64,000 nt of DNA, taken from positions 62,001 through 126,000 of the forward strand of contig WHVA01000034.1 of NCBI GenBank assembly GCA_015179125.1, written 5' to 3'. Shown in pieces: positions 21,512-31,663 of this stretch. The translations under genes and the position numbers were made by a program. The notes under the pieces were generated by a model. That model was not told the DNA's origin and ran no database searches. It saw nothing but the letters and a program-made list of their open reading frames with translations. Every line of letters starts with the position of its first letter. Position 1 is the first letter of the stretch. This stretch comes from Gautieria morchelliformis. Taxonomy: Eukaryota; Basidiomycota; Agaricomycetes; Gomphales; Gomphaceae.

Positions 21512-23466
21512 ACGATTCAAGATCGTCACACCGTACATAGCCGCTGCTTTTCACCAGTCACTAGAACACTTCAACCTCACCAACTTATACCCCAACATTG
21601 TACTAGATATCACCCAGGGCTCCCCGATTGGCACTCCGCCCACCCTCACCGAGACTTTTATTCCCCCGAACATGAAATCTGCACTAGACAAACCAGACTT
21701 AATAGATGAGCACATACAAGAAGAAATCACGGCCGGTCGCATCACAGGTCAGTTCACGATCGAAGAAGCACACACCATTTTTGGAGGCCACTTCCGGACC
21801 TCCCCTCTGGGTCTTGTCGAGAAAGAACCCGGCTCAGACAAATGGAGGCTCATCAGGAACACCTCAAAAAGGGATTCGCATGGCACAGCAGTCAACGATA
21901 TGCTTGACTCCGATGACTTCCCAACACGTTGGGGCTCAGCATGGCTTGTAGCTCAATACGTGAGTACCAGCCATTTTAACACCACCATCATATCACATCA
22001 CGCGCCATCCACACATCACACAACACGCACAAGCCACACACCACCACACAACCACACACACTGTGACCATGCTCACACTCTCACACCATCCAGCACATAC
22101 CAACCACGCACACGTGCACTCACTCGGCGCCACCACCCACCGTTCATCTCATCCACATCTCACCTCACACACCATCCCGTCGCACACCATGCTGATGAAC
22201 GTTCATCCCACAGCTCGCCACAGCCCCACTCGGCACCCAGGCAGCCTGCCTAGACCTGCAGAAAGCCTATCGGACGTGCCCCGTCCTACCTGCACACAAG
22301 CGCTACATGGCCATATCATGGCATGATGGCATTTACATCGATCACGTCCTCCCGTTCGGGCTGGCTACAGCCGGTGGTATACAAGGGACGATTGCAGATG
22401 CCATCATAGACATACTGGGTGGCCATGGCGTCAAAACAATCTTCCGTTGGGTGGATGACGTTCTACCCATGTGCGAGCCTGCTGGTGCTCTCACACACCC
22501 AGACACACCCACCCCTTTCCCACACACGCGTGATGAGAGCGCCTTTACATATGACATCGATCTAAAAACAATCACGAATGCAACCGACCCGCTGGGGGTA
22601 CCATGGCACCCCATGAGCACCAAGGGGCACGATTTCTCATTCACGGCGGAATACGTCGGCTTCACATGGGATTTAGCGACCCGCACGGTCGCGATACCTG
22701 AGCACAAATGCATCAAATACCTCGGCCATGTCATTTCATACACATCAGGCTACAAGGCCCAACTACTCCCAACCATGAAACTACTAGGCACATTGCAGCA
22801 CGTCACCTTCGTCCACATCCTGGGCCGATCATTCCTACCCGCCCTTGCAGACTCCATACCGAAGTTTGTAGCCAACAAGTACGCTTGGCGCTTCATAGAC
22901 AGGCACGTCCGCCTTGATCTCGAATGGTGGAAAGACACACTCCACATCCCCAACCTCTCCTGCTCGCTGCTCCCACGTGCCACTGTGGACAGTGATCTTT
23001 GGGTCGACACTTCGACCTCCTGGGGCGTGGGCCTCACGGTCAGGGACAGTTGGGCCACCTGGCGCCTCTTAAAGAAATTTTAAAATTATTTAATTTCATG
23101 TTGCTGGGCTGGAACAGGGACGGGCGAGACATCGGCTGGGCAGAAACCGTAGGCGTCGAAATCGCAGCCCTCTGGATCCATGCCCAGGGCATCACCGACT
23201 TGCATGTGCGTGTAAACAGCGACAATACGGGCGTCATATTTGCCCTTGTGAGAGGCCGCTCACGCAACCCACAGCGCAACGCATCCATCCGCCGTATCTC
23301 CATCCTCCTCGCACTGACCAATGTCACGATCGACACAAAATACGTACCGTCCATGGAGAACAGGGCGGATCTCGTGTCTCGCGGTGAGATGGGTCCACCC
23401 GACACGCGTCTCCACATCCCGTTCTCCCTCCCCAGGGAGCTCACTCCTTTCCTCACACATGCTTAG
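21483..23466 (+). CDS. Ngaro reverse transcriptase and RNase H, intron-containing
   Basis: DIRS/Ngaro-type polymerase. Exon 1 (21483-21959) has GGHFRTSPLGLVEKEPGSDK and WRLIRN of the RT fingers. Exon 2 starts at 22214 with LATAPLGTQAACLDLQKAYR (the first catalytic Asp) and continues to the FRWVDDVLPM box. RNase H follows, with DLWVDTSTSWG, VGVEIAALW and VNSDNTGVIF, and ends at 23464-23466. Between WRLL and GWNRDGRD (about 23070-23100) an AT-rich insertion of about 32-35 bp shifts the frame, so the RNase H part is out of phase with the RT. Gag overlaps the 5' end, and the recombinase ORF overlaps the 3' end by 8 bases. Confidence 0.8.
21960..22213 (+). other. Spliceosomal-type intron in the RT ORF
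   Basis: Starts gtgagt and ends catcccacag. Removing the 254 bases joins WGSAWLVAQY to LATAPLGTQAA in phase and restores the RT core. The sequence is CA-rich, low-complexity and without coding similarity, unlike the exons on either side. It is longer than the 48-62 bp introns of the host-type genes here. Confidence 0.7.
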
Positions 23467-24733
23467 ACGACGGGAGATTTTGGCTGCGCACTGTGCCAGC
23501 CCGCCACGTGCAGGAGAGGAGCTGACCAACAACACCTCCTTACCGCAACCTGCACGACGATGTAAGCCGCGAGTGTCACCTGACCCCAACAATTTTCTTG
23601 CCCCATCCCAGTTCCGCCCTCATGTCCTTGCTGCTGATCGTGCCACATCATGGCGAACCCCATATTCTATTGAACAAAGTTTAATATCACATTCTGCTTT
23701 CCCTCCTGAGCACATGGCGCAAATGCGTGAGGTCTGTTCCAACGCCGTAGTCAGAGGCACCCGTCAGGGCTGGGGCGCCGGTATCTTAAGGTTCAACCAA
23801 TATTGCGATTCCATCGCACTACCTGAAAGAGACCACATGCCCGCCTCAGAAGTACTCCTAGCACTCTTTGTGACCAATTGCAGGGCTGGCTCCATAAGTG
23901 AGTCCTGCATTTCAACCTGGCTCGCCGGCCTGCACCGGTGGCACCAACTCAATGATGCCCCTTGGCACAGTGGCGGCCTCCTAACCCTAGCCAAGAGAGG
24001 AGCGGCTACCGCGGCGCCACCATCATCCACACGCAAAGCCCGCAACCCAGTCACACTGGCACACATCAACTTCTTACGTGACAACTTGAACCTCACTAAT
24101 TCCTTCGATGCAGCTGTCTTCGCCATGGCATCTATGGCCTTCTGGGCCTGCTGCCGCCTGGGAGAGCTGACGATACCGTCGCACAATGCATTCGACCCTG
24201 CCACGCATGTATCACGCTCCACATCCATCACCTGCGGTGTCGCTAAACAAAGCCGTCACTTCACAACCATTCACATTCCTTTCACCAAGACCAAAGGCCC
24301 CCACGGAGATGACTTACAGCTGATCGACATCACTGAACGCAGCAACCCCATCGTAGCCTTTGAGCATCACCTGGCATGCAACACCTCTGTCCCCCCACAT
24401 GCCCCCCTCTTCGCATTCGAAACAGCGGATGGCGGCTGGGCGCCCATGACCAAACAGTGGTTCATGGAGCGTTGCAACAAGGTATGGTCCACTGGCACTT
24501 TCAATGCCGTCCTAGGTCATAGCTTCAGGATCGGCGGAACATCGCACCTGCTGCTCTTGGGGATCGATCCGTGGATCGTCATGGTCATCGGCAGATGGTC
24601 GTCAATGGCATTTCTGCTATACTGGAGACAGATAGAGGAGATTCTACCCAATTTCATTAGCGAGTCCTTCGAATCGGTAGCATCACTTACATCTTGCATG
24701 TCCCATCTCCGCCAGAACCTCCGTCTAACTTAA
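23459..24733 (+). CDS. Ngaro tyrosine recombinase
   Basis: A 425-residue frame with no interruptions. Catalytic signature residues are visible: Arg in WACCRLGELTIPSH, the HxxR box in LGHSFRIGGTSHLL, the Trp in IGRWSSMAFL, and the nucleophilic Tyr in LLYWRQIEEI. The N-terminal half contains the core-binding helices (RGTRQGWGAGILRFNQYCDS). It would join the circular DNA copy to the genome through site-specific recombination, which explains the lack of target duplication. The ATG at 23459 overlaps the RNase H stop (atgcttag). Similar fungal proteins are often annotated as DNA breaking-rejoining enzymes. Confidence 0.85.
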   Translation: MLRRREILAAHCASPPRAGEELTNNTSLPQPARRCKPRVSPDPNNFLAPSQFRPHVLAADRATSWRTPYSIEQSLISHSAFPPEHMAQMREVCSNAVVRGTRQGWGAGILRFNQYCDSIALPERDHMPASEVLLALFVTNCRAGSISESCISTWLAGLHRWHQLNDAPWHSGGLLTLAKRGAATAAPPSSTRKARNPVTLAHINFLRDNLNLTNSFDAAVFAMASMAFWACCRLGELTIPSHNAFDPATHVSRSTSITCGVAKQSRHFTTIHIPFTKTKGPHGDDLQLIDITERSNPIVAFEHHLACNTSVPPHAPLFAFETADGGWAPMTKQWFMERCNKVWSTGTFNAVLGHSFRIGGTSHLLLLGIDPWIVMVIGRWSSMAFLLYWRQIEEILPNFISESFESVASLTSCMSHLRQNLRLT

Positions 24734-24836
24734 TACAACTTTCCTTGAACTTCTCGCCCTTCATCGTTCACACCCCATTAGGGGGTCGCGAGCATGGCAG
24801 GCATACTCACGGTCCGCTGCTAAGCATCGGATTAAA

Positions 24837-25110
24837 GGGTGGTGGTATAGCCTGCCACGTCCTCGCGCTCGAGGCTCGTCGGCCTCTGACGCATTCCGAC
24901 ACAACACGTCATGGTATGGACGTGTTGTGGGTTGCACGCCCGCAGGGAGCTGCAACCAGGAGTTCCCGCCTTCCCGGCTAACTCCTGCGGATATCGCCTC
25001 CGGCCGACGAATCCCTCTGCCCCCATATTCGGCGGAAACACCTAACCTCCAGGTTGGTCTAGGTGTTTGCTGCCGCCCTTCCTCCCGTGATTCAAATACC
25101 CATTAATCAG
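24837..25110 (+). repeat. Ngaro B1 repeat
   Basis: 274 bp, aligned without net indel to B2. Contains an 11-bp-stem hairpin (cacaacacgtc ... gacgtgttgtg). Differences from B2 are mostly C/T and G/A. Confidence 0.9.
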
Positions 25111-25286
25111 CTGGGTAGTTGAAGCGATGATGAGCGCAGCGAGTCAAACGCTCCAACCGGGCTGATTAAGGTAGCTGAAGTAAGCTCTCTCTATAAATAA
25201 CAAACCCGTGATTTCGCACCATCACTCTTGCCTTTCGCCTCCATCTACCTACCCTGCTCCAGTGAGGCTTAGGCAAATTTTCTCTC
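25111..25286 (+). repeat. Ngaro A2 repeat (uninterrupted)
   Basis: 176 bp. Contains the empty form of the site into which the copia element jumped in A1 (gagtcaaacgctccaacc). Confidence 0.9.
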
Positions 25287-25323
25287 CCCTCCCTCCGCTC
25301 CCTATTTCCGCTCCCAGCGCTTT

Positions 25324-25597
25324 GGGTGGTGGTATAGCCTGCCACGTCCTTGCGCTCGAGGCTCGTCGGCCTCTGACACGTTCCGACACAACACGTCATG
25401 GTATGGACGTGTTGTGGGTTGCACGCCCGCAGGGACCTGCAACCGGGAGTTCCCGCCTTCCCGGCTAACTCCCACGGATATCGCCTCCGGCCGACGAATC
25501 CCTCTGCCCCCATATTCGGCGGAAACACCTAACCTCCAGGTTGGTCTAGGTGTTTGCCGCTGCCCTTCCTCCCGTGATTCAAATACCCATTAATCAG
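25324..25597 (+). repeat. Ngaro B2 repeat
   Basis: 274 bp, partner of B1, separated from A2 by a 37-bp pyrimidine-rich spacer. Its end (cattaatcag) marks the right end of the element. Confidence 0.9.
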
Positions 25598-26740
25598 CCG
25601 CTTCCACAGACTCAGGTCCGACTTCATCCTCATTCAATAGAAGTGTTGTCCTCCGACCCACCCGCATCGCCAGCCTCCTGGCTCTCAATGTCATTGCCCA
25701 CCAATTCCGCGAAGCCCAGCCCCACGTGCCCAATGGCAGCTCTCACGCTCACCCCCGGTCATTGGCGATCTGTGCGCCACCCAGCCACTCCCTGATCCAC
25801 CAGTGAATAGTTGAGTTACCGTGCGCAGTCCCTGCCCTTGAATACCCACCTAACACGTCCCGACCCACTCACGTGCGGTCGGAGGACCGTGAAAGCAACG
25901 AAGAAAGCAAGGTTATGACCTCATTGTTTGGTACCACGTTCGCTCCTGTGTCCCAAGTCAAGGGCTTGGATGGAGATGAAGTCATCTCTTTTGTGTTCTC
26001 TGTGCGTCTAATGTCTCCTTTTCTGACTCGCCGACACAAAATTTTGCAACGTAGGATCTGTCTGTACGAACTCAAGGCCTGTGGGTAAAGCCAACTTCAT
26101 ATTCAAAGGACGTGGGGCGCCGATAATAACCAACTTCTATATAGGTGCGTATTACGTTACCGAATCTTCGACATTCAGGTACGTGTTGACGTTCATCCCG
26201 GGGACGATCTTTTTTTTTTTTTTTTGTTCTCCAATTTATGTCTTTTGGGGCCGGGCCCTATGTAAGACGAGGCATACATGGGGACGATCTTGATGCCAGA
26301 CTATTGTCCCAGTCGTATGGAAAAGACATTCCTGTTCTCGCACAACACTATAGTGACCCCTACGACATCTACTCCACTACAGAGTGCGTAGTTGTGCGAT
26401 ATCTCGTGAAGGTAGTACTCAGGGCTCTTTCCCGCATGTTTCCAGGTTTCCGTGCGTCAACAGAGCTCACGAAGGTTCACTTTTAATGATTACGTGTGGT
26501 TCTGTGACGTATTCTGGTGCCCAGCACAGCATCTCTCTCGTTACGGAGTCCGTGTCAATCTTCGTGAGTCTGAGCAGAAGCGGAAGGCAGTTGAGCCGCC
26601 TGCTGTAGAGCCCAAAGATCAGCCAGCAGAAAGTTCGTCTCTATTGAGGTCCGGACATGGAACCTAAATTAACGCTGAAGTCACATCATGTACACTGTGT
26701 TTCATTAGCAATGATTCCAATATTTGCTTGGTTGTGCGAA
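25598..26740. other. Unrecognised, partly coding-like sequence
   Basis: Plus-strand frames at 26238-26486 and 26452-26667 read like degraded protein (PYDIYSTTECVVVRYLVKVV, DYVWFCDVFWCPAQHLSRYG) in two frames, but I do not recognise the family. A tiny retroposed insert at 26212-26279 interrupts it. Confidence 0.35.
26212..26279 (-). mobile_element. 68-bp truncated retroposon with poly(A) and 12-bp duplication
   Basis: The insert begins with a run of t (poly(A) on the minus strand) and ends at 26279. It is flanked by identical ggggacgatctt at 26200-26211 and 26280-26291. The 12-bp duplication and the tail match the LINE insertion at 13.6-16.6 kb, so LINE machinery is the likely source. Confidence 0.7.
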
Positions 26741-26900
26741 TTTTTTAGAATGCTGGTGATTCGTCCCTGTTGCGCCCGGGGCTTTTGAGGGCTTGGGCTC
26801 CCCAAAATTGAAGCCCGGCCCAGGGAGGGCACCCCGGCCACAGGCCATCATCCATGGACACGTCACTGATGCGTCCATGGACGCTTAACCCTAAGAGACC
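26740..26900. repeat. GGGCTTGGGC-type repeat, left member
   Basis: Contains gggcttgggctccccaaaattgaagcccgg and gtccatggac followed by aaccctaag. A related sequence in inverted orientation lies at 29340-29470. The two could be the ends of one decayed element of about 2.7 kb or separate copies of a short repeat. Confidence 0.35.
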
Positions 26901-27077
26901 ACAAGGGTCCATAGGAACCCCCATGTCCAAACACCATGTTTCCATGCCGCAGAAACTGCTCCTATCCCCCTTGCTGTTCAAGGAGGTCACAAATGCCTAC
27001 ATCCACAATCGACGCAGCAGCAGCATCGCCTTCCAACGGTACGCTAGCGCTGAGGCTCACAACCACCAGCCCGGTGT

Positions 27078-27336
27078 ACCCTCCTCGTCTTGGAGCGCCC
27101 TTGCACGTCTCTTCTGGCTGCTGGCATCATAAAGTAAGTGTCTCATTGCTCCACACTGCCGCCTTCACTGAACACTCGCGTCTCCCCCTTTTCCACTTGT
27201 GGACACATGCAGCACAGCGTACCCTCCTCCTTGGATCTGGCTTCCACATTTTGACATGTATGCCTCGTTGCTCCACATCGCCGCCTTCGCTGAACACTCG
27301 TGTCTCCCCCTCTTCCGCTCATGGACACATGCAGTG
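27078..27336. repeat. Two-unit tandem duplication, about 118-bp offset
   Basis: The block attgctccacactgccgcct ... tggacacatgcag at about 27148-27213 recurs at about 27267-27335 with scattered changes, each preceded by a gtaccctcctc motif (27078 and 27219). Confidence 0.65.
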
Positions 27337-27429
27337 ACGCCAGCGGCAGCATCGTTTGGTAAATTGGTGTGCGGGACTGTGTTAGGATGGGAGGGGTGTG
27401 GCCTGGCCTGGTCTACTGTGGGAAGGCGG

Positions 27430-28290
27430 CAGAGATTGGAGGACTGTTTCTATTACTACTTCTATCAGGACAGATCGATCGAGTTTGAGGTGAGGCTGTC
27501 AGGTATACTCAATGTTCATGCGCTCACAGCCAGGGAGTCCGCGGCACCACATGCTACTCAAGTCGCTCCTCATATAGGAGCGCAATATCACCAGGATTTG
27601 TTCTCTGTCCGTATCTATCCAATGGTGGATGGTCTTCACAACAGTGGCATTGAGTCCGACACTGTGCCTCTCCCGAACGCTCCAACGGGCTCTGTGGATA
27701 ATTGGGCTGGAAATGCTCTCATTATGCAAGAGCGCACACTCCGCACGACGCTAGAGGCGCCAGAGATGATGACTTTGCCAAAGATAGACGTTGGAGTATC
27801 GTAAATTTCTCCCCCATACATCATGCCAGCGGTAAACCAATGGGCTATGTCTTGGGATACAAAGGTGCCACCACCACGCTGCTTGCGGCGCCAGGGTCGT
27901 GGGTCATCAGACGTGCCATGTTTGCGGGGAAAAGTCTATGAGTTGTAAAGGATCGAGATGATGGACTTAGTGGCAGGATGTGGCCCACGGGACAATGTCC
28001 CGCAGACAACGGACCCACCTAGTGATTCAGTGGAGAAGTGGGCCAATGAAGAAGAGAGCATTGGTGATGATGATATCTTACTGTTCGTCACAATGGGTGC
28101 GTGCTCTGGGGGTCTAATCCAGTTCTTCGTCTGACGATGGCTCAATTTAGGTGTCAACCATATTCCTAGACCTGAAGATTGGCCAGTGTATGTATTCGTA
28201 TTCTTATCCTTACCTACCATACCTAGCCTCACTCCCTTTTAGGATGCCAGTTTAGCATGTGAGGCTCGCCTTCATGGGGATTAGCGTGAG
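27430..28290 (+). pseudogene. Copper amine oxidase C-terminal pseudogene
   Basis: The C-terminal catalytic domain of a peroxisomal-type copper amine oxidase (oxidative deamination of primary amines) is readable in pieces: FYQDRSIEFEVRLSGIL, then AQYHQDLFSVRIYPMVDGLH with a copper-ligand-like His, then DRRWSIVNFSPIHHASGKP, then GVNHIPRPEDWPV. Introns are kept (28097-28150 and 28188-28242), so this is a DNA copy, not a retrocopy. The N-terminus is missing. The Asn-Tyr-(Asp/Glu)-Tyr cofactor motif expected just upstream of FYQD is not intact. Frameshifts occur near 27740-27790, a stop near 27940, and the usual MPVEH reads MPV-stop. Confidence 0.75.
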
Positions 28291-28299
28291 TGAATGCAC

Positions 28300-29900
28300 T
28301 ACCTTCTTATTATTTTAATTGACCTGTAATCAAGGGTCATCGAATTACAGCCATTTGTCGCCGTCCTTGTGAACAGATTCCACCTGGAAATTGGAGTTCT
28401 AGGACTACAAACTTTGGAACTTGAAGGCCGGATGCAACATCGTTGTGGTAACTATGTCTGGGCCCAGGCCGGCACTTGGCTGATAAGTCTGTGTTCATCA
28501 CCATGACATCAGTCCTACACATATATATCACGCCTGCTAGACACAGTGCTGGCAGTGAAATTCCCGTCAGCAAAGCGTTCATGTCTGGATTCTTTCGTAT
28601 GTGTCCTTTCAACAATGTCTTCCAGTAGGTATGTTTTAGCATGTTTTGCAACATTTTGAACATGTACCATAGGAATATTTGATGGCAAGAAGAGATAAAA
28701 ACATGTGTTATTAGAGTCCGGTTCAACACTAGTCTGCTCGCAACAATTCCTTGTGGAATGTAAGGTGCCTTCTCCAGGTCTGAGCATATGGAGATGTTCC
28801 TGAGTCTGATCCTGCTCATGTTTGACATCCACCTCCTTGCGTGCAACTCCACCGATGACTGGAAAGTGAATGACACGTAAATATAGCTCTGTAAAATGGT
28901 TTCCATTGTATGGGTCCGTGAGACGCCATCCATTCTTGCACCATAGGAACAGTGGCAAGCGGCGAGAGCATGTCTAAAAAAGATATTTCTGTCCATCAGC
29001 TCAAGCCCTCACAACTGCAACGTTCTCGCCAGGATAGAGCTCATTTAGTGTCTTGATAATTCAAGCTTTTGGCTGGTTCCATTTTATTTGCTTGCAAAGG
29101 TGTTGGATAAAATCAACAAAAGTGACAAGCTGTTCAAAGCTGGCAGCTTCAAGGAGACCAAGATTTTCCACACTAACCAGTGAAAATAGGTTTGAAATAT
29201 CACTAGAGTATATATATACAAACAGCGGAGCAATTCGTGCCACGGTAAGCTTAGGAGCGTGCTCGTCGTGGCCGGCGATGAGTCCATATGAGACATTGTG
29301 GGCCCTAGGCCCACAGTCAACTATATTACTTAATGGATTCTAGGGTTTGTCCATGGACATGTCCGCAGACCGGCGCTCCCCATGGCTGGGGCGTTCTGGC
29401 CCAGGACGAGGGCTCGGGCCAGGCTCGGGCTCGGCTGGGCTAAAGCCCAGGCCTGTGAGGGAGGGAATTTTTCAATAAATGTACATATGGTAGATATTTA
29501 CAGCTCGTTGCATGACATAAGGCGCGCGCCTTTTCTGAGTTTGAAAAAAATACCTACCTTGCGAGTGCAATTGTGAGCTCAATTCTACTTCGAATAGCAT
29601 GATTTTTTGGTACAATGACTCCACAAAAAATAAGCAACAAGCCTCATATTTGTATTCATGCAATTGAACACTATAAAATTTTCATCTTTTGTACATCGCT
29701 GGACACATGCTAGAATCCCCCCTCCTTGTGACCCAGTTCCATGATGAATCGAAATGACGCGCCTTGAGTGGCTTGCTTGTCACGCTCGACCAGCAAACGC
29801 TCTATGTCTTCAAAGGCAGCTGAAAAGTAGTGTTTTGCCATCTTTCCACAGTATCATACGTCATACATGTACATAACCTAGGGAGGCCCGCTATGCTACA
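28300..29900. other. No recognised gene
   Basis: A 219-codon minus-strand frame (28337-28996) and an overlapping one (28515-28958) look like fragments of one degenerate protein, but I do not recognise it. 29.34-29.47 kb holds the inverted GGGCT-rich repeat. A 44-codon minus-strand frame lies at about 29708-29842, downstream of the Tc1 gene; I could not splice it on. Confidence 0.35.
29340..29470. repeat. GGGCTTGGGC-type repeat, right member (inverted)
   Basis: Holds tccatggacatgtcc and ctcgggctcggctgggctaaagcccaggcc. Its reverse complement resembles 26770-26890. Confidence 0.35.
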
Positions 29901-29911
29901 TGTCTACAAAG

Positions 29912-31084
29912 CTATACATACCCTGAGTCATGAAACCACCCATGTGCATGTTTTAGTGTAACTTTATTGAGTGCTTCATAGAGAAAGAGATATGGCTTAT
30001 CGGCCTCACCACTCGCAATTTTGGCATGAAATCTTGCCCCATGCCGCCGGATATATGCTTTCACAAATGAAAAGCACTCCTCTATAGGGTTGAAGTCAGG
30101 TGAGTATGGTGGTAAATATAGAAGCTTGATGCCCCTAGGAAGTTGTTAGAAGTCTAGCACATGTGACATCGGAAATCGCTTACTTAGCATCGCACATTTC
30201 CTCAACCCCTTCAACATGGTGTATGGAACAGTTGTCAATCACCAGGACACCTCTCGGTTGCGGATACGGATTCATCTCTTCGAGCAACCCTTCAAGCCAT
30301 GACTTGAAAAGGTCGCCGTTGAATGAACCGCGAACTATCTGGCAGTGGAGGATGCCATCTAACGTGATCGCAGGAAGTACAGAATATCTGTAATATCTGT
30401 GAGGAAGAAGTGGACATTCTATAGAGCTAGTGCCTACCGATCCCCTCTTTGAAAATACGATTTTTTCCTAGCGCGTTTTCCCTTGAAGGCACGACCCATT
30501 GTGCGATAGGTGGTATGAAGATTCACCGCACTTTCGTCACCAAAGACCAGTCGCGAAGGGTCTTCTTGGCCTATTCTATACGCAAAATAATCCCGAGTAT
30601 CTTGGCAGCGCTCTGCAGCCACTTTAGAGAGCTAAAACACCGTAAGTACACAAATATGGCAAGTGGGCTCCAAACTTACCTTCTTGGAAGTAATGCCAAG
30701 CAGCTTTAGAGTCCTTTGAACTGTAGATATTGACACAATAATATTGCGTCGCTCAAAGAGTTCATCGACGATTTCATCCAGGTAGATGTCCGGGTTTTGA
30801 TCAAGCAGAGCAATAAGGACATTGACAGCATCTGAATCAAGGAGGGGAGTCTTTCCAGGCCTTGCATATGACCTAGGATCTCGTACTGCATCGCCGATCT
30901 CATTGTATACCTGTAAGACGCGTTGAACAACCCGGAGTGACATATTCAGGTTCTCAGCGATTCCTGACGGTGGCTTCTGAAGCGTGTGGCGCTGATAGAC
31001 GACTAGCTGTTTGACTTCTTTACAATAGCGATTACAATGCCTGACCTGACTGGTTGCATCGTATTCGGTGTCACCGTCTAACAT
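29912..31084 (-). CDS. Tc1/mariner-type DD34E transposase, four exons
   Basis: Cut-and-paste transposase. Exons 30680-31084, 30438-30631, 30184-30387 and 29912-30134 join in phase through introns of 48, 50 and 49 bp into 341 codons and a stop, the normal family size. N-terminal helix-turn-helix segments (GIAENLNMSLRVVQRVLQVY, IVSISTVQRTLKLLGI) are followed by the catalytic domain: first Asp in LVFGDESAVN, second in GVLVIDNCSIHH, Glu in YSPDFNPIEECFS with 34 residues between the last two. RYSVLPAITLDG between the catalytic boxes is typical. No stop or frameshift is seen. Terminal inverted repeats were not found by eye, so mobility is unproven. Confidence 0.85.
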
Positions 31085-31139
31085 GATGCGGAGGAAAGCG
31101 ACTGTTGCCACGTGATGGACCTGGTGCCACGTGACGGAC

Positions 31140-31660
31140 CAACTAGCTAGCACCCTCGGTAGATGACTAGACGTTTATTGAAAGCCTCAATCATGACTCT
31201 CGAGCTGGTGAGAGCTCCTTCATCATTGCTTTGTCACAAAGAAATATTTACAGCTTGCACAGGACAGCAACGGACTCTACATGTGCTGTCTAAGGGAAGA
31301 GATCTATTTCTCTCGGTGCATGGGCACCGAACCTGGCATACCAAGCACGGCGTCGCGCACATATGAGGTGATGGGCTCCAGGATGGAGTTGTTCTTTTGG
31401 AAGAAACTTCCTGTGGGGAACTCGAACAGAAATCGACGTACACGCTCTCGAACGATCGCTTTATGTTGGTGATACCATGGCTACTACCACCAATTAATTA
31501 TCCGTGCTCAACTTGGTTGAGGATGACATAGATGCATCGTGCGATGAATTTGGGGAGAAAGGACGTGATGGACAGGAGGAAAGCGGACTTAGTTTCGAGC
31601 GGGGGGGTGGCGACGTTGTGGAGTGTGGGGTAGATTCGGCAGGGTTGTTTGATGTGCCTC
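31140..31660. other. No recognised gene
   Basis: Upstream flank of the Tc1 transposase gene. Two copies of a cacgtgatggacc-like motif occur at about 31110-31140. No coding signature. Confidence 0.35.
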
Positions 31661-31663
31661 TGC

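Larger units (their letters stand above)
16976..25597 (+). mobile_element. Ngaro-type YR retrotransposon with split direct repeats
   Basis: Order: A1 (interrupted by a copia element), gag-like ORF, RT/RNase H ORF, tyrosine recombinase ORF, then B1, A2, a 37-bp spacer, and B2. This A1...B1-A2-B2 layout with a tyrosine recombinase is the hallmark of Ngaro elements, a sister group of DIRS; these integrate as circles by recombination and make no target duplication. Removing the nested copia and one copy of its 5-bp duplication gives A1 a length of 176 bp, exactly that of A2. B1 and B2 are each 274 bp. The recombinase frame is open, whereas the RT/RNase H frame has a short AT-rich insertion, so this copy is probably inactive. 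Confidence 0.85.

Noticed and set aside
22021..22200. His/Thr-rich open frames
   Set aside because: They come from the CA-rich intron of the Ngaro RT gene.
23459..24733. Crypton recombinase
   Set aside because: The recombinase is linked to RT/RNase H and to split direct repeats, which Cryptons lack.
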